From positions 41,432-105,431 of the forward strand of contig NZ_LYPL01000019.1 of assembly GCF_001662075.1 (NCBI RefSeq): 64,000 nucleotides of DNA. Direction: 5' to 3'. The DNA comes from Rhizobium bangladeshense (lineage in GTDB: Bacteria; Pseudomonadota; Alphaproteobacteria; Rhizobiales; Rhizobiaceae). A model generated the notes under the pieces. The model saw only the letters and a program-made list of their open reading frames with translations. It made no database searches and was not told the DNA's origin. Made by a program: the position numbers and the translations under genes. Shown here in pieces: positions 1-8,393 of this stretch (position 1 is the first letter of the stretch; each line of letters starts with the position of its first letter).

Positions 1-405
1 CTCCTCTCGGATGAACTCACCTACGGCGTGACGCTGGATGATGCGCTTGTCAACTTGGCGGACCGGGTCGGCGTCGAGGATCTGAACCTGCTTGCAATAT
101 CCCTGAGCGTACAGGCGGGAACCGGCGGAAATCTGGTGGAAATCTTGCAGAACCTTTCGAAGACGCTGCGGGACCGGACGATGCTCAGGGCAAAGGTTAG
201 GGCAATTTCCTCGGAAGGACGCATCACGGCGATCTTCATGTCGGTCTATCCGTTTCTGCTCTACGCGATGATCAAGGCGTTGTCGCCGACCTACTTCGAT
301 CCTGTCTGGGATAGCGGCCACGGAGCCGCCGTGGTGTGCGTTTTGCTGGCCATCATGGCGATCGGGAATGTCATTCTCTACAAGATGGTCAACTTCGAGT
401 ACTGA
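1..405 (+). CDS. tadB: TadB, inner-membrane platform protein of the Tad pilus (3' part)
   Basis: The reading frame is open from base 1, so only about the last 134 residues are present. The visible part is a T2SS/T4P GspF-type domain: amphipathic helices (DALVNLADRVG, VQAGTGGNLVEILQNLS) followed by two C-terminal membrane helices (ISSEGRITAIFMSVYPFLLYAM and a hydrophobic stretch ending in NVILYKMVNFEY). The family forms the cytoplasmic-membrane base on which Flp/Tad pilin is assembled by the TadA ATPase. The stop codon is 7 bases before the start of tadC, an operon-like arrangement typical of tad loci. Assignment to TadB rather than TadC rests on gene order and on the extra GspF domain protein that follows. 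Confidence 0.88.
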   Translation, partial: LLSDELTYGVTLDDALVNLADRVGVEDLNLLAISLSVQAGTGGNLVEILQNLSKTLRDRTMLRAKVRAISSEGRITAIFMSVYPFLLYAMIKALSPTYFDPVWDSGHGAAVVCVLLAIMAIGNVILYKMVNFEY

Positions 406-412
406 GGCGGTC

Positions 413-1357
413 ATGTCGATTGAGTACGGAATCTACCTCATCGTCTTCTTTGCAGTGCTGATCTTTACGGCAGCAGCCTCGGAATTGTTTTTTCGACAGC
501 GCGAGGTCTCGGTCCGGGTATCGAAGAGCTCGGCGGCGACCGGCGAGGAATTCCACCTTGGCGATACGACGATTGCCGATCTCGGCGAGGCGGAAAACCG
601 CCTGATCCGTCGCTATTTCGAAATTACGCGACGTGACACGAATGCGAACTCCACCCAGAACCGGCTGATTCGGGCGGGGTATTTCGCTGCCGGCGCCGTG
701 ACCACCTTCCAGGTGGTTCGCGCGGCGGTCTGTATCAGCGTGCTCGTCGCCGCGGTCTGGGCCCTGAACCGGGTCGCGCCGGATATGTCGCGGATGGCGA
801 CCCTGATCGTTGCCATGTTTGCTGCGGGCATGACCTTCATTCTGGTCAACATCTATATCGACCGGCGTGGCGCCGCCAAGGAGAGGGAATACCGGCGCCT
901 CTTTCCCGATTTCATGGATATGCTGATCGTCTGCCTCGATGCGGGGATGAGCATCGAGGCGGCGGCGAACCGTGTTGCCCGGGAATTCGTCGACAAGCAG
1001 CAGGATTTCGGCCTGCATCTGTCGATCATGATGCTGGAAGTACGGGGCGGCCGGCGATTGCGCGAGGCGCTCGCCAACCTTGCCACCCGCCTGAGGATTG
1101 ACGAGGCCCGGGCCCTTTCCGTTCTGTTCCGCCAATCGGAGGAACTCGGGACAAGCGTAACCCAGACGCTGCGGGTCTACAGCAAGGAAATGCGCGACCT
1201 GCGTATTGTTCGCGCAGAGGAAAAGGCGAACGCCCTGCCGGTCAAAATGCTGCTGCCGCTCGGCGCGTTCCTATTTCCGGTAAGCCTCATCATCGTTCTC
1301 GTTCCCATTGTTATCCGTGTCGTCAGTCTTCTCATCGGAATGAAACCCGGCGGTTGA
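413..1357 (+). CDS. tadC: TadC, inner-membrane platform protein of the Tad pilus
   Basis: A 314-residue GspF-family protein, the normal length for TadC. The chosen start (MSIEYGIYLIVFF) follows the tadB stop by 7 bases and gives an N-terminal membrane helix at once; an upstream in-frame start at 368 would lie inside tadB. There is a helix around residues 100-160 (VCISVLVAAVWALN, TLIVAMFAAGMTFILVNI), then the cytoplasmic GspF domain (FPDFMDMLIVCLDAGMSIEAAANRVA; RRLREALANLATR; LFRQSEELGTSVTQTLRVYS) and a last membrane segment (FLFPVSLIIVLVPIVI). With TadB it is thought to form the motor platform for Flp pili. Confidence 0.9.
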   Translation: MSIEYGIYLIVFFAVLIFTAAASELFFRQREVSVRVSKSSAATGEEFHLGDTTIADLGEAENRLIRRYFEITRRDTNANSTQNRLIRAGYFAAGAVTTFQVVRAAVCISVLVAAVWALNRVAPDMSRMATLIVAMFAAGMTFILVNIYIDRRGAAKEREYRRLFPDFMDMLIVCLDAGMSIEAAANRVAREFVDKQQDFGLHLSIMMLEVRGGRRLREALANLATRLRIDEARALSVLFRQSEELGTSVTQTLRVYSKEMRDLRIVRAEEKANALPVKMLLPLGAFLFPVSLIIVLVPIVIRVVSLLIGMKPGG

Positions 1358-1372
1358 GCCAAGCGAGGTCGT

Positions 1373-2677
1373 ATGCAGTATTCGCTCGAACAGCATCGTA
1401 ACGATGATATCATTTCCCTCGATCCGCGTATGCCGATGGCGCCGGCAAGCATCGAACAGGCGGGACTGGATCCGTCGTTCCTTCTTCGGCTGGCGTCAAA
1501 ATGTGCGGCCGAGCAGGATACAACCACGGCATCTCATCTGGCTGACCGGATGAAGCTGCCGAAGGTGATCGTCAATATCCTGATCAAGGAACTCGTGAAA
1601 CTCGCATACCTCGAGGCTCGCGGCTTGGCCGGTGAGGATGTGAGATCCGATGTTCGATATGCGCTGTCGATGAAGGGGTTCGAATATGCCCATGCGGCGT
1701 CGCGTCAATGCCAATATGTCGGACCGGCGCCGGTGTCGCTGGACGCCTTCTGCCGACAAATCGACTTGCAGTCCATCCATTCCGAGCGCGTGACCCCGGA
1801 GCGGCTGACCGAGAGCCTTGACGGGCTTGTACTCTCGGACGCGCTTGTCGAAAAGCTCGGCCCGGCCCTGAACTCCGGGCGCTCGATCCTGCTTTACGGG
1901 CCACCCGGCAACGGAAAGACGAGCATCGCCGAGCGGACGTCGCACCTGTTTCGCCAAACCATCTGGGTGCCCTATGCCATCGAGGTCGGCGGCCATGTCA
2001 TCAGCTTCTATGATGAGGCAGTGCATCACCCCGTATCGGAGGCTGGCACAGAATCCCGTCCCAAAGGCGATCAACGATGGATCGAATGCCGCCGTCCGGT
2101 GATCAAGACCGGCGGGGAATTGACCCTCGATCAGCTCGATCTCACGTTCAACGCGGGACCGAACGTCTATGAAGCGCCGATACACCTGAAGGCGTCCGGC
2201 GGCGTTTTCATCATCGACGACTTCGGGCGCCAACAGGTGGCGCCGCAGGCGCTGATCAATCGCTGGATTGTGCCGCTCGAGCGCGGCTATGACTTCCTGA
2301 CGCTGCACACCGGCAAGAAGTTCCAGGTTCCCTTTGACGAGCTGGTCGTATTTTCGACGAATATTGCACCGAAGGACCTTTCCGACGAGGCCGGCCTGCG
2401 GCGCCTCAAGTACAAGATCTTTGTGAACACTCCGTCGCGCGACGAATATATCAGAATTTTCAAATCGTACGCGAGCGGCACCGGATTGGCGGTCTGTGAT
2501 CCCGACCTCTACCTGTTCTACGATCGCAAGTACAAAGACGATGTGCTAGCGTCTTGCTATCATCCGAAGTATCTTTTGGATTTCGTCGGTTCTTACTGCG
2601 AGTTCAACGGCATAGCGAGAATCGCCTCGCTCGACATGCTCGAACGGGCCTGGGAAGGTGTATTCACATCGGAATGA
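1373..2677 (+). CDS. AAA+ family ATPase encoded with the tad genes
   Basis: A 434-residue cytoplasmic protein. Residues about 30-110 look like a small winged-helix or helical domain (SHLADRMKLPKVIVNILIKELVKLAYLEA). The AAA+ core has a Walker A motif GPPGNGKT at 176-183 and Walker B GVFIIDD near 277-283; the later FSTNIAPKDL resembles sensor 1 of MoxR/ClpX-type ATPases. Proteins of this shape are often annotated as ATPases with chaperone activity and in rhizobia sit beside tad/cpa genes. It is distinct from TadA, which would carry the secretion-ATPase signature and is not in the window. It starts 15 bases after tadC, so co-transcription is likely. Its role in pilus assembly is not established. 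Confidence 0.72.
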   Translation: MQYSLEQHRNDDIISLDPRMPMAPASIEQAGLDPSFLLRLASKCAAEQDTTTASHLADRMKLPKVIVNILIKELVKLAYLEARGLAGEDVRSDVRYALSMKGFEYAHAASRQCQYVGPAPVSLDAFCRQIDLQSIHSERVTPERLTESLDGLVLSDALVEKLGPALNSGRSILLYGPPGNGKTSIAERTSHLFRQTIWVPYAIEVGGHVISFYDEAVHHPVSEAGTESRPKGDQRWIECRRPVIKTGGELTLDQLDLTFNAGPNVYEAPIHLKASGGVFIIDDFGRQQVAPQALINRWIVPLERGYDFLTLHTGKKFQVPFDELVVFSTNIAPKDLSDEAGLRRLKYKIFVNTPSRDEYIRIFKSYASGTGLAVCDPDLYLFYDRKYKDDVLASCYHPKYLLDFVGSYCEFNGIARIASLDMLERAWEGVFTSE

Positions 2678-2739
2678 TTGCGGGATTGGCGCACGGTGCC
2701 TGAATGGATCCAGTTAACGACTTACGGGGGAATAAACGC

Positions 2740-3309
2740 ATGACCAGCATCCCTAGCATCGAAGGCGAAGCAGGCGACGCGAGACCGAGTAATACGCGCG
2801 CAATTGAGCCGAGAACCTCCAGAAACCCGCTGCTCGTCGGTCTGCTGCTCATGCTCTTGCCTGTGAATGCTGGCGTTCTCATCTACACGGCCAAAAACTC
2901 AGCGGATGTTCGCGAGAGCCGCGAGACCATCGCCGCCCTTAAAAGGTCCATCGATGGCCTGAGGGGACAAATGGAAAAGCAGTCGGACAAGATCGCGGGC
3001 AACGCCAAGGCCGACGAACTCGCCGCTATCCGTCAGGAAATGGAAAGCCTGCAAAAGGCGGTACTTTCAACGAATGAACGGATGCGCAACGACATAGGCG
3101 GTATGCGCATGGGGTCGGCTTTGGTCCTGAGCGCACCCGGCAAGGAACCAGCACAATTTTTCGCACCCCACGCAGTGCCAGCTGAGACTCAAAATCCAGA
3201 CAGCACTCTTGCGTCCATCCAAGCCGAGGGCATTGCAGTCAATAATCTGCCGCGTTACGAACGCACACTCTCGCCGGAAGGTCAGCTCATCCTTCGGAAG
3301 GCACGGTAG
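2740..3309 (+). CDS. Membrane-anchored coiled-coil protein, unknown function
   Basis: About 189 residues if it starts at ATG 2740, which is preceded by a GGGGGAA Shine-Dalgarno-like stretch; a start at 2704 in the same frame is possible. It has a polar N-terminal cytoplasmic tail, one hydrophobic helix (LLVGLLLMLLPVNAGVLIY, about residues 30-50), then a charged heptad-like region (RETIAALKRSIDGLRGQME through ELAAIRQEMESLQKAV) predicted to be a coiled coil, and a Pro/Ala-rich tail ending LSPEGQLILRKAR. No family is recognised. It is the last plus-strand gene after the AAA+ ATPase and may belong to the tad operon. Confidence 0.7.
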   Translation: MTSIPSIEGEAGDARPSNTRAIEPRTSRNPLLVGLLLMLLPVNAGVLIYTAKNSADVRESRETIAALKRSIDGLRGQMEKQSDKIAGNAKADELAAIRQEMESLQKAVLSTNERMRNDIGGMRMGSALVLSAPGKEPAQFFAPHAVPAETQNPDSTLASIQAEGIAVNNLPRYERTLSPEGQLILRKAR

Positions 3310-3392
3310 ACTCCGGCTTCAGTGAAATCTCCAAAGCAATCGGTGATCGCCGCCCGCCGCCGATGCTCGAAATGCGGCAACGGCGTCCTTAA

Positions 3393-3454
3393 AGCTCTTT
3401 GTTTTTATGCATGTCTTTGTCCCGGAACCGCTGCACACTTCCGGGCGACATGTA
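3393..3454 (+). repeat. Copy 1 of a palindromic intergenic repeat
   Basis: This segment between two genes is nearly identical to one at about 54790-54850: both contain the sequence ATGCATGTC, a short spacer, CCCGGAACCGCTGCACACTTCC, and GCGACATGNAT. In this copy CCCGGAA (3421-3427) and TTCCGGG (3439-3445) form a perfect 7-bp inverted repeat, nested in a weaker outer ATGCATGTC/GACATGTAT pairing. It is non-coding and is best read as a dispersed rhizobial intergenic element. Only the 3' half of the longer second copy is present here. Confidence 0.7.
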
Positions 3455-3487
3455 TTGGCTTGATGCAGATTGCCAAATCGCCGAAGG

Positions 3488-4012
3488 CTATCCCCGCTGA
3501 GGGTGATTCACGCTGTTCTTCATCAATTCGAGATTACGGGCAGTGACTTCGTTCCCGGGATCAAGCTCGTAGGCTTTCAGGAAATACCGCCTAGCGGTGC
3601 GCAAGTCACCGCGTAAAAGGTGAGAATATCCGATATTGTTGTAGTAGACCGGGGTGTTGCCGATCATTCGCGAAAGCTGCTGGTAGGCGCGGTCGGACGT
3701 GTCGAAGCGGGCAACCATGTCGGCCGAGGCTGCCAAACCGAGCCAGGCGGCCGGATCCTCCGGAAAAACGTCAACCGCTCGCTTGTAAATGGCGTAGGAT
3801 TTTCCGTAGTTCTTTTCCTGAAACTGCAGTTTCCCGTTGGTTATCAACTCGTCGTTCTTGTAGAAGGCGACGGCCGAGTCATCCTCAAGGGTCTTTGCAC
3901 CATCGCCATAGGCAGCCAGACCATCAACGCCGGATGACTGGCAACCAGCCAAAATTGCTCCAGTCGCTATCAAAAACGCAATGCATTTAGTTCCAGCTCT
4001 GATCTGCAACAT
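3488..4012 (-). CDS. TPR-repeat outer-membrane lipoprotein, TadD-like
   Basis: A 174-residue protein with a lipoprotein signal: hydrophobic FLIATGAI and lipobox LAGC (Cys at residue 23). The mature part carries TPR-like helices (LQFQEKNYGKSYAIYKRAVDVFP; AAWLGLAASADMVARF; YYNNIGYSHLLRGDLRTARRYFLKAY; EVTARNLELM). TadD lipoproteins have this build and help the outer-membrane secretin in Tad systems. It is convergent with the tad genes rather than part of their operon, so it has its own promoter in the 245-base region up to 4257. A general TPR lipoprotein is the alternative. Confidence 0.72.
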   Translation of the reverse strand: MLQIRAGTKCIAFLIATGAILAGCQSSGVDGLAAYGDGAKTLEDDSAVAFYKNDELITNGKLQFQEKNYGKSYAIYKRAVDVFPEDPAAWLGLAASADMVARFDTSDRAYQQLSRMIGNTPVYYNNIGYSHLLRGDLRTARRYFLKAYELDPGNEVTARNLELMKNSVNHPQRG

Positions 4013-4269
4013 TCAACTTGATCCCCCATCAGACATTCTTTACCTGAGATTCGGATGCGCTCACCGAAAATCATCGTAAAAAAAAGCTAACAACTCCAGA
4101 ATTTGAGCAAATAGTCGCAAAAAAACGACAGATGCGGTCTTCGCCGGAACGCGTAAAGGTGATACACGCCAACTATCCAAAGTTGGTATCACGTGCCCGG
4201 TGATTCTCAGAGTAGAAAATTAATCCACGTCGCCTACCCTTTTCGTCAGGTCAGAGGATGGTACGCCCT

Positions 4270-4773
4270 ATGCGGATCGCTATTTTCACGATGATGCGAC
4301 TTGGGCCATCCCTGGCTTACGCGACAGCATCGATCTTCGTTCTCAGCATGCTGCTCTTGGAAAGCTTCCCCTCAAGCGCCTCCGCCTGGTGGCTGCATAT
4401 GACTATTCTTCCTGTCATGCGCGAGCCGATCTATCTGCTTTTGGCGGTACCGGGCATTGGAATTTGGAGCGCCATGGCCCTGCTGACACTTGCAGCGATT
4501 TTCGGGATTCGAGTGGCCTTGCAGCCGCAGCGACACCACCGGTCTGGATTCATCCATGCCCATATCGCGCTGATCGCAACCGGTCTGACCATGGGGCGGG
4601 CAGCAGTTGCGCAGGCCGGCCTTTCGGATTTTACGCTGCCTCAATTTCAGCGGGGCGACTGGTCGTTCCTGCCGCTATCCTCCTCACCGCTCGGGACCTT
4701 CCTTTTTATATCCGTGTTTTCGGCCTGCATCTGCTGCCATGTGAGAATCATCAAGCGCACAATGTCCGCCTGA
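4270..4773 (+). CDS. Small polytopic membrane protein, unknown
   Basis: About 167 residues from ATG 4270, which has AGAGGATGG eight bases upstream; ATG 4258 in frame is an alternative. There are four hydrophobic segments: LAYATASIFVLSMLLLESF, REPIYLLLAVPGIGIWSAMALLTLAAIFGI, HIALIATGLTMGRAAVAQ and LGTFLFISVFSACICCHVRI. No motif or family is recognised. It sits alone between the TPR lipoprotein and the NfeD operon, with 72 bases to the next start. Confidence 0.5.
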   Translation: MRIAIFTMMRLGPSLAYATASIFVLSMLLLESFPSSASAWWLHMTILPVMREPIYLLLAVPGIGIWSAMALLTLAAIFGIRVALQPQRHHRSGFIHAHIALIATGLTMGRAAVAQAGLSDFTLPQFQRGDWSFLPLSSSPLGTFLFISVFSACICCHVRIIKRTMSA

Positions 4774-4845
4774 TAGAAAGGGGTCGAACCGACCCGGCTC
4801 GATAACAATCGGTAGAGTCTCGGCGTTCTTCTCTTATTCGTAAGC

Positions 4846-6297
4846 ATGAGACGCCTCTTTCTTTTTCTTTGTAATTTCCGACATATATTAAATATCATGT
4901 ACGTTCCGCAGATTGTCACGCGGGGATTAAGGTGTTGGCGATGGCAACCGCCAATCTTCACTTTGTTGTTTTTGCTGCTCTCAGCATGGGGCTTCGTCGC
5001 ACCTTCGGCGTCTGACCGCGCGTCCGTCGTTCTCAAGGTAACCGGCGCCATTGGGCCCGCAATAGCCGACTACGTAAAACGAGGCATTCAGCGTGCTGGC
5101 GAACGTGGAGCGGTCATGGTCATTCTGCAAATGGACACACCAGGTGGCCTTGACAGCTCCATGCGTGAAATCATTCGCGCGATCCTTGCCTCGCCGGTGC
5201 CTGTCGCGAGCTTCGTCGCGCCAAGCGGGGCACGGGCTGCCAGCGCCGGCACCTATATTCTCTACGCAAGCCACATTGCGGTAATGGCACCCGGGACCAA
5301 TTTAGGTGCGGCGACACCAATCGCGCTCGGCGTAAAGCCTTTTGGCGATAAGGAACCCGAAAAGAAGCCGAGCGAACCTGGTGGCAAGCAACCAGAAGCG
5401 CCCCGCAATGCCCTCGAAGCAAAAGCCGTTAACGACGCAGTCGCTTACATTCGCGGGCTGGCGGAATTGCGCAATCGCAACGCCGACTGGGCAGAGCGTG
5501 CCGTCCGCGAAGCTGCGAGCCTTTCATCCACTGCGGCAGTGCGCGAACATGCCATCGATTTCACGGCAGTTGACGTCAACGATCTCCTTGCAAAGGCACA
5601 GGGGCGCATGGTGCGGGTCGGTCAAACGGAGGTCCGGCTCGATACCGCCGGTCTGGCCGTGCAGGAATTCGAGCCCGACTGGCGCACGCGCCTGCTTTCC
5701 GTCATTACCGATCCGAACATCGCAATCATCCTGATGATGGTCGGCATCTACGGCCTGATCTTCGAATTTCTCGCACCTGGCACAATGCTTCCTGGTACGA
5801 TCGGCGGCATCTGTCTCCTGCTTGGTCTCTATGCCCTGGCATTGCTGCCGGTAAGTTTTGCCGGGCTTGGGCTTGTTCTTCTCGGCGTGGGATTGACTGT
5901 GGCTGAGGCGCATTCGCCAAGCTTCGGCGCCTTCGGCATTGGCGGCGGGATGGCTGTGATCCTCGGAGCAACCATTTTGTTTGATACCGATATACCAGGT
6001 CTGGAAGTGTCACGCCCCCTGCTGGGCGCAATTGCAGTCGCGATTCTTGCCTTTAGCCTTGTCGTCGCTCGTCTGGCATTCACCTCGCGCTTGCACCGGG
6101 TTGCCACCGGTGCGGAGGGGATGATCGGCATTTCCGGTAAAGTCGAGAGTTGGACGGGGCTCACGGGGTACGTCATTGCGCATGGCGAACGCTGGAAGGC
6201 GGTTTCCGCCGAACCCCTTGTTGCTGGTGACCCTGTCAGCGTGACCGGCCGCAACGGGCTGGCGCTCGAGGTCGCCAGGCGTCCTAACGACACTTGA
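4846..6297 (+). CDS. NfeD-family membrane serine protease (ClpP-class, long form)
   Basis: A 483-residue long-form NfeD protein. After an N-terminal hydrophobic segment (FTLLFLLLSAWGFVAPSAS) comes a ClpP/crotonase-like protease domain: VMVILQMDTPGG near residue 100, then SGARAASAGTYILYASH with the Ser that in archaeal homologues forms a Ser-Lys dyad, and GTNLGAATPI. The C-terminal half has four membrane helices (IAIILMMVGIYGLIFEFLAPG through LGLYALALLPVSFAGLGLVLL and two more) and a small OB-fold domain (GMIGISGKVESWTGLTGYVIAHGERWKAV). Such proteases cleave the hydrophobic C-terminus of the partner stomatin, which follows 28 bases downstream. The true start may be 4846 or ATG 4897. Confidence 0.88.
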   Translation: MRRLFLFLCNFRHILNIMYVPQIVTRGLRCWRWQPPIFTLLFLLLSAWGFVAPSASDRASVVLKVTGAIGPAIADYVKRGIQRAGERGAVMVILQMDTPGGLDSSMREIIRAILASPVPVASFVAPSGARAASAGTYILYASHIAVMAPGTNLGAATPIALGVKPFGDKEPEKKPSEPGGKQPEAPRNALEAKAVNDAVAYIRGLAELRNRNADWAERAVREAASLSSTAAVREHAIDFTAVDVNDLLAKAQGRMVRVGQTEVRLDTAGLAVQEFEPDWRTRLLSVITDPNIAIILMMVGIYGLIFEFLAPGTMLPGTIGGICLLLGLYALALLPVSFAGLGLVLLGVGLTVAEAHSPSFGAFGIGGGMAVILGATILFDTDIPGLEVSRPLLGAIAVAILAFSLVVARLAFTSRLHRVATGAEGMIGISGKVESWTGLTGYVIAHGERWKAVSAEPLVAGDPVSVTGRNGLALEVARRPNDT

Positions 6298-6325
6298 CGG
6301 TACTCAGGCAGCAGGAGGAGAAGTC

Positions 6326-7087
6326 ATGGATATGTTTGCAGATCTTGCCTTCTATTTGGTGGCCATAGTCATCTTGGTTGCCATCCTCGCATCCGCAGTC
6401 AAGATCCTGAGGGAATATGAACGCGGCGTCGTGTTCACACTTGGCCGCTTTACCGGAGTCAAGGGACCGGGCTTGATTCTGCTCGTCCCCTATGTCCAGC
6501 AGATGATCCGCGTCGACCTGCGCACGCGCGTATTGGATGTCCCAAGCCAGGACGTCATCTCACATGACAATGTCTCGGTTCGTGTCAGCGCGGTGATCTA
6601 TTTCAGGGTCATTGACCCCGAGAAGTCGACAATACAGGTCGAGGATTTCATGATGGCAACAAGCCAGCTTGCCCAGACGACGTTGCGCTCCGTGCTCGGC
6701 AAGCACGACCTCGATGAAATGCTGGCAGAACGTGACAGGCTCAACTCGGATATTCAGGAAATCCTGGACACTCAGACGGATGCTTGGGGAATTAAAGTAG
6801 CCACTGTCGAGATCAAACATGTGGACATCAACGAGTCGATGATTCGTGCGATTGCCCGCCAAGCGGAAGCCGAACGCGAACGCCGGGCAAAGGTCATCAA
6901 TGCCGAGGGTGAACAGCAAGCTGCAGCGAAGCTACTGGAAGCGGCCGAAATTCTGGCCAGGCAGCCGGAGGCGATGCAACTTCGTTACTTGAGCACTTTG
7001 AACGTCATCGCCAGCGAGAAGACCTCGACGATTTTATTTCCCTTCCCGATGGAGTTGGGCAATCTGATGGCCATTAAGCCGAAGTGA
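6326..7087 (+). CDS. Slipin (SPFH/stomatin-family protein), NfeD partner
   Basis: A 253-residue protein with a GCAGGAGGAG ribosome site before its ATG. It has one N-terminal membrane helix (LAFYLVAIVILVAILAS), then the SPFH/Band-7 domain (ILREYERGVVFTLGRF; GPGLILLVPYVQQMIRVDLRT; DVPSQDVISHDNVSV) and a helical coiled-coil region (ARQAEAERERRAKVINAEGEQQAAAKLLEAA). The end (TILFPFPMEL) is the hydrophobic C-terminal segment that NfeD-type proteases cut in archaeal homologues. The pair with the upstream NfeD gene is a conserved two-gene unit; slipins form membrane microdomain oligomers. The function in this organism is not shown by sequence. Confidence 0.9.
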   Translation: MDMFADLAFYLVAIVILVAILASAVKILREYERGVVFTLGRFTGVKGPGLILLVPYVQQMIRVDLRTRVLDVPSQDVISHDNVSVRVSAVIYFRVIDPEKSTIQVEDFMMATSQLAQTTLRSVLGKHDLDEMLAERDRLNSDIQEILDTQTDAWGIKVATVEIKHVDINESMIRAIARQAEAERERRAKVINAEGEQQAAAKLLEAAEILARQPEAMQLRYLSTLNVIASEKTSTILFPFPMELGNLMAIKPK

Positions 7088-7191
7088 TAATGCCGACACC
7101 GGGTGCAAGGGCAATGGCGAGACTGCGCAGAAATTTCATGGATTAGCCCCAAAAGGGAAGAAAATCTGACGGAGAATGAACAACGGACGAC

Positions 7192-7490
7192 TCACGCAGC
7201 GACCTTGGTCAACCGGTTCAGTGCGAAGCCGGCGAAGTATTCACCCCACGCCGCTTGCATGAAAACGCCGCATGGCGGAACCCTGCATATGCTTGCCCCA
7301 CTGCTGTTCGCTTGCCCAGCTCTCGACAAAGATGCGAACGCGTCCATCATCGAGCGACTGAGCTCGTAACGAGACAGCCGTCCTCAACCAGAGTCTCTGC
7401 GGCGAGCTTTTCCTGTGCAGCACCGAGGACCGCCTCTTAACCGGGCTTTGCAGTGGCGATGGCGATGATGGTCAAAGGTACATTCGACAT
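7192..7490 (-). pseudogene. Broken antibiotic-biosynthesis-monooxygenase (ABM) domain protein
   Basis: Reading the minus strand from ATG 7490 gives a typical small ABM/quinol-monooxygenase start (MSNVPLTIIAIATAKPG), then an in-frame TAA where a Lys codon would be expected, then EAVLGAAQEKLAAETLVEDG in the same frame. The protein continues in other frames: RYEL, then SLDDGRVRIFVESWASEQQW, KHMQGSAMRRF, and after a further shift EYFAGFALNRLTKVAA to a stop at 7192. One nonsense change and about three frame changes mean that no ABM protein can be made. It lies 14 bases after the SDR gene on the same strand and was probably co-transcribed with it. The remaining bases 7088-7191 hold nothing recognisable. 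Confidence 0.82.
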
Positions 7491-7504
7491 GGAGAAAGCC
7501 TCGC

Positions 7505-8296
7505 TCAGGCGATGGTATTGACGAGACCGCCTTCGGCGCGCAGAGCCGCACCGTTCGTGGCGGATGAACGGGGGCTGGCGAGATAGGCGACGAGATTTGC
7601 CACTTCTTCCGCTGCCACCATGCGCTGCAGGATAGAAGCCGAGCGAGCCGTGGCAAAGAATTCGGCCTCGATCTGCCCTATTGGTGCGGACGGGTCGCTT
7701 GCCTGACTGCGCAGGAAGGTCTCGATGCCTTCCGACCGGGTCGGGCCCGGCAACACCGAATTGACCGTGACATTCGTGCCGCGGGTCAACTGGGCCAATC
7801 CACGCGAGATCGATAGCTGAGCTGTCTTGGTGGTCGCGTAGTGGATCATATCCTGGGGAATGGCGAGACCCGATTCACTGGAAATGAAAATAATGCGGCC
7901 CCAGTTTCGTTCCAGCATACCTGGGAGATAGGTTCGTGACAGGCGCACGCCGCTCATGACATTGACGTCGAACAGGTGGCTCCAGTCGGCGTCTGATATT
8001 TCCCCGAACGCCTTGCTCTCGTAGATGCCGAGATTATTGACGAGAATATCAACCGAAGGTTCGGCCTTGGCGATGATCGCGGCGCCCTCAGCGCTTGCAG
8101 CGTCTGCCAGAACTCCCGTGACGTCCGATCCACCCGACGCTCCGACGGCAGCGATCGCGCTGTCGAGCTTCGCGCGGTCCCGTCCTGTGACGATGACGCG
8201 CGCCCCTTCCACCGCAAGCGTGCGGGCGATTTCGAGGCCGATGCCAGCGGTGGCGCCGGTAACAAGGGCGGTCCTGCCGGTGAGTTGCAGATCCAT
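7505..8296 (-). CDS. SDR-family oxidoreductase
   Basis: A 263-residue classical short-chain dehydrogenase starting at ATG 8296, which has GGAGAC upstream; an open frame extends 16 codons further but would begin in the promoter. The cofactor motif TGATAGIG is at 13-20, the NNAG motif appears as NNLG (ILVNNLGIYE), the catalytic Ser is in FISSESG and the YxxxK pair in HYATTK, followed by TVNSVLPGPTRSEG. It would oxidise or reduce an alcohol/ketone with NAD(P); the substrate is not predictable. It is divergent from the LysR gene at 8394, its likely regulator, and was followed by the now-broken ABM gene. Confidence 0.88.
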   Translation of the reverse strand: MDLQLTGRTALVTGATAGIGLEIARTLAVEGARVIVTGRDRAKLDSAIAAVGASGGSDVTGVLADAASAEGAAIIAKAEPSVDILVNNLGIYESKAFGEISDADWSHLFDVNVMSGVRLSRTYLPGMLERNWGRIIFISSESGLAIPQDMIHYATTKTAQLSISRGLAQLTRGTNVTVNSVLPGPTRSEGIETFLRSQASDPSAPIGQIEAEFFATARSASILQRMVAAEEVANLVAYLASPRSSATNGAALRAEGGLVNTIA

Positions 8297-8307
8297 GTTG
8301 TGTCTCC

Positions 8308-8329
8308 AGATTGTTGTCGGAAACAATCT
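8308..8329. promoter_or_regulatory. Inverted repeat, likely LysR operator
   Basis: AGATTGTT (8308-8315), six bases, then AACAATCT (8322-8329) make a perfect 8-bp inverted repeat. It lies 12 bases upstream of the SDR start and 65 bases upstream of the LysR start, in the intergenic region of a divergent pair. That is where an autoregulating LysR protein normally binds. Binding by this LysR is inferred from position only. Confidence 0.5.
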
Positions 8330-8393
8330 ATGAATTACGAGCACTAGGCACTATTGCCAATTGAAGACATGCACCTGTGAACGAGGATCATCA

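Noticed and set aside
3322..3546. 74-codon plus-strand frame
   Set aside because: It runs through the palindromic repeat and into the antisense of the TPR lipoprotein gene.
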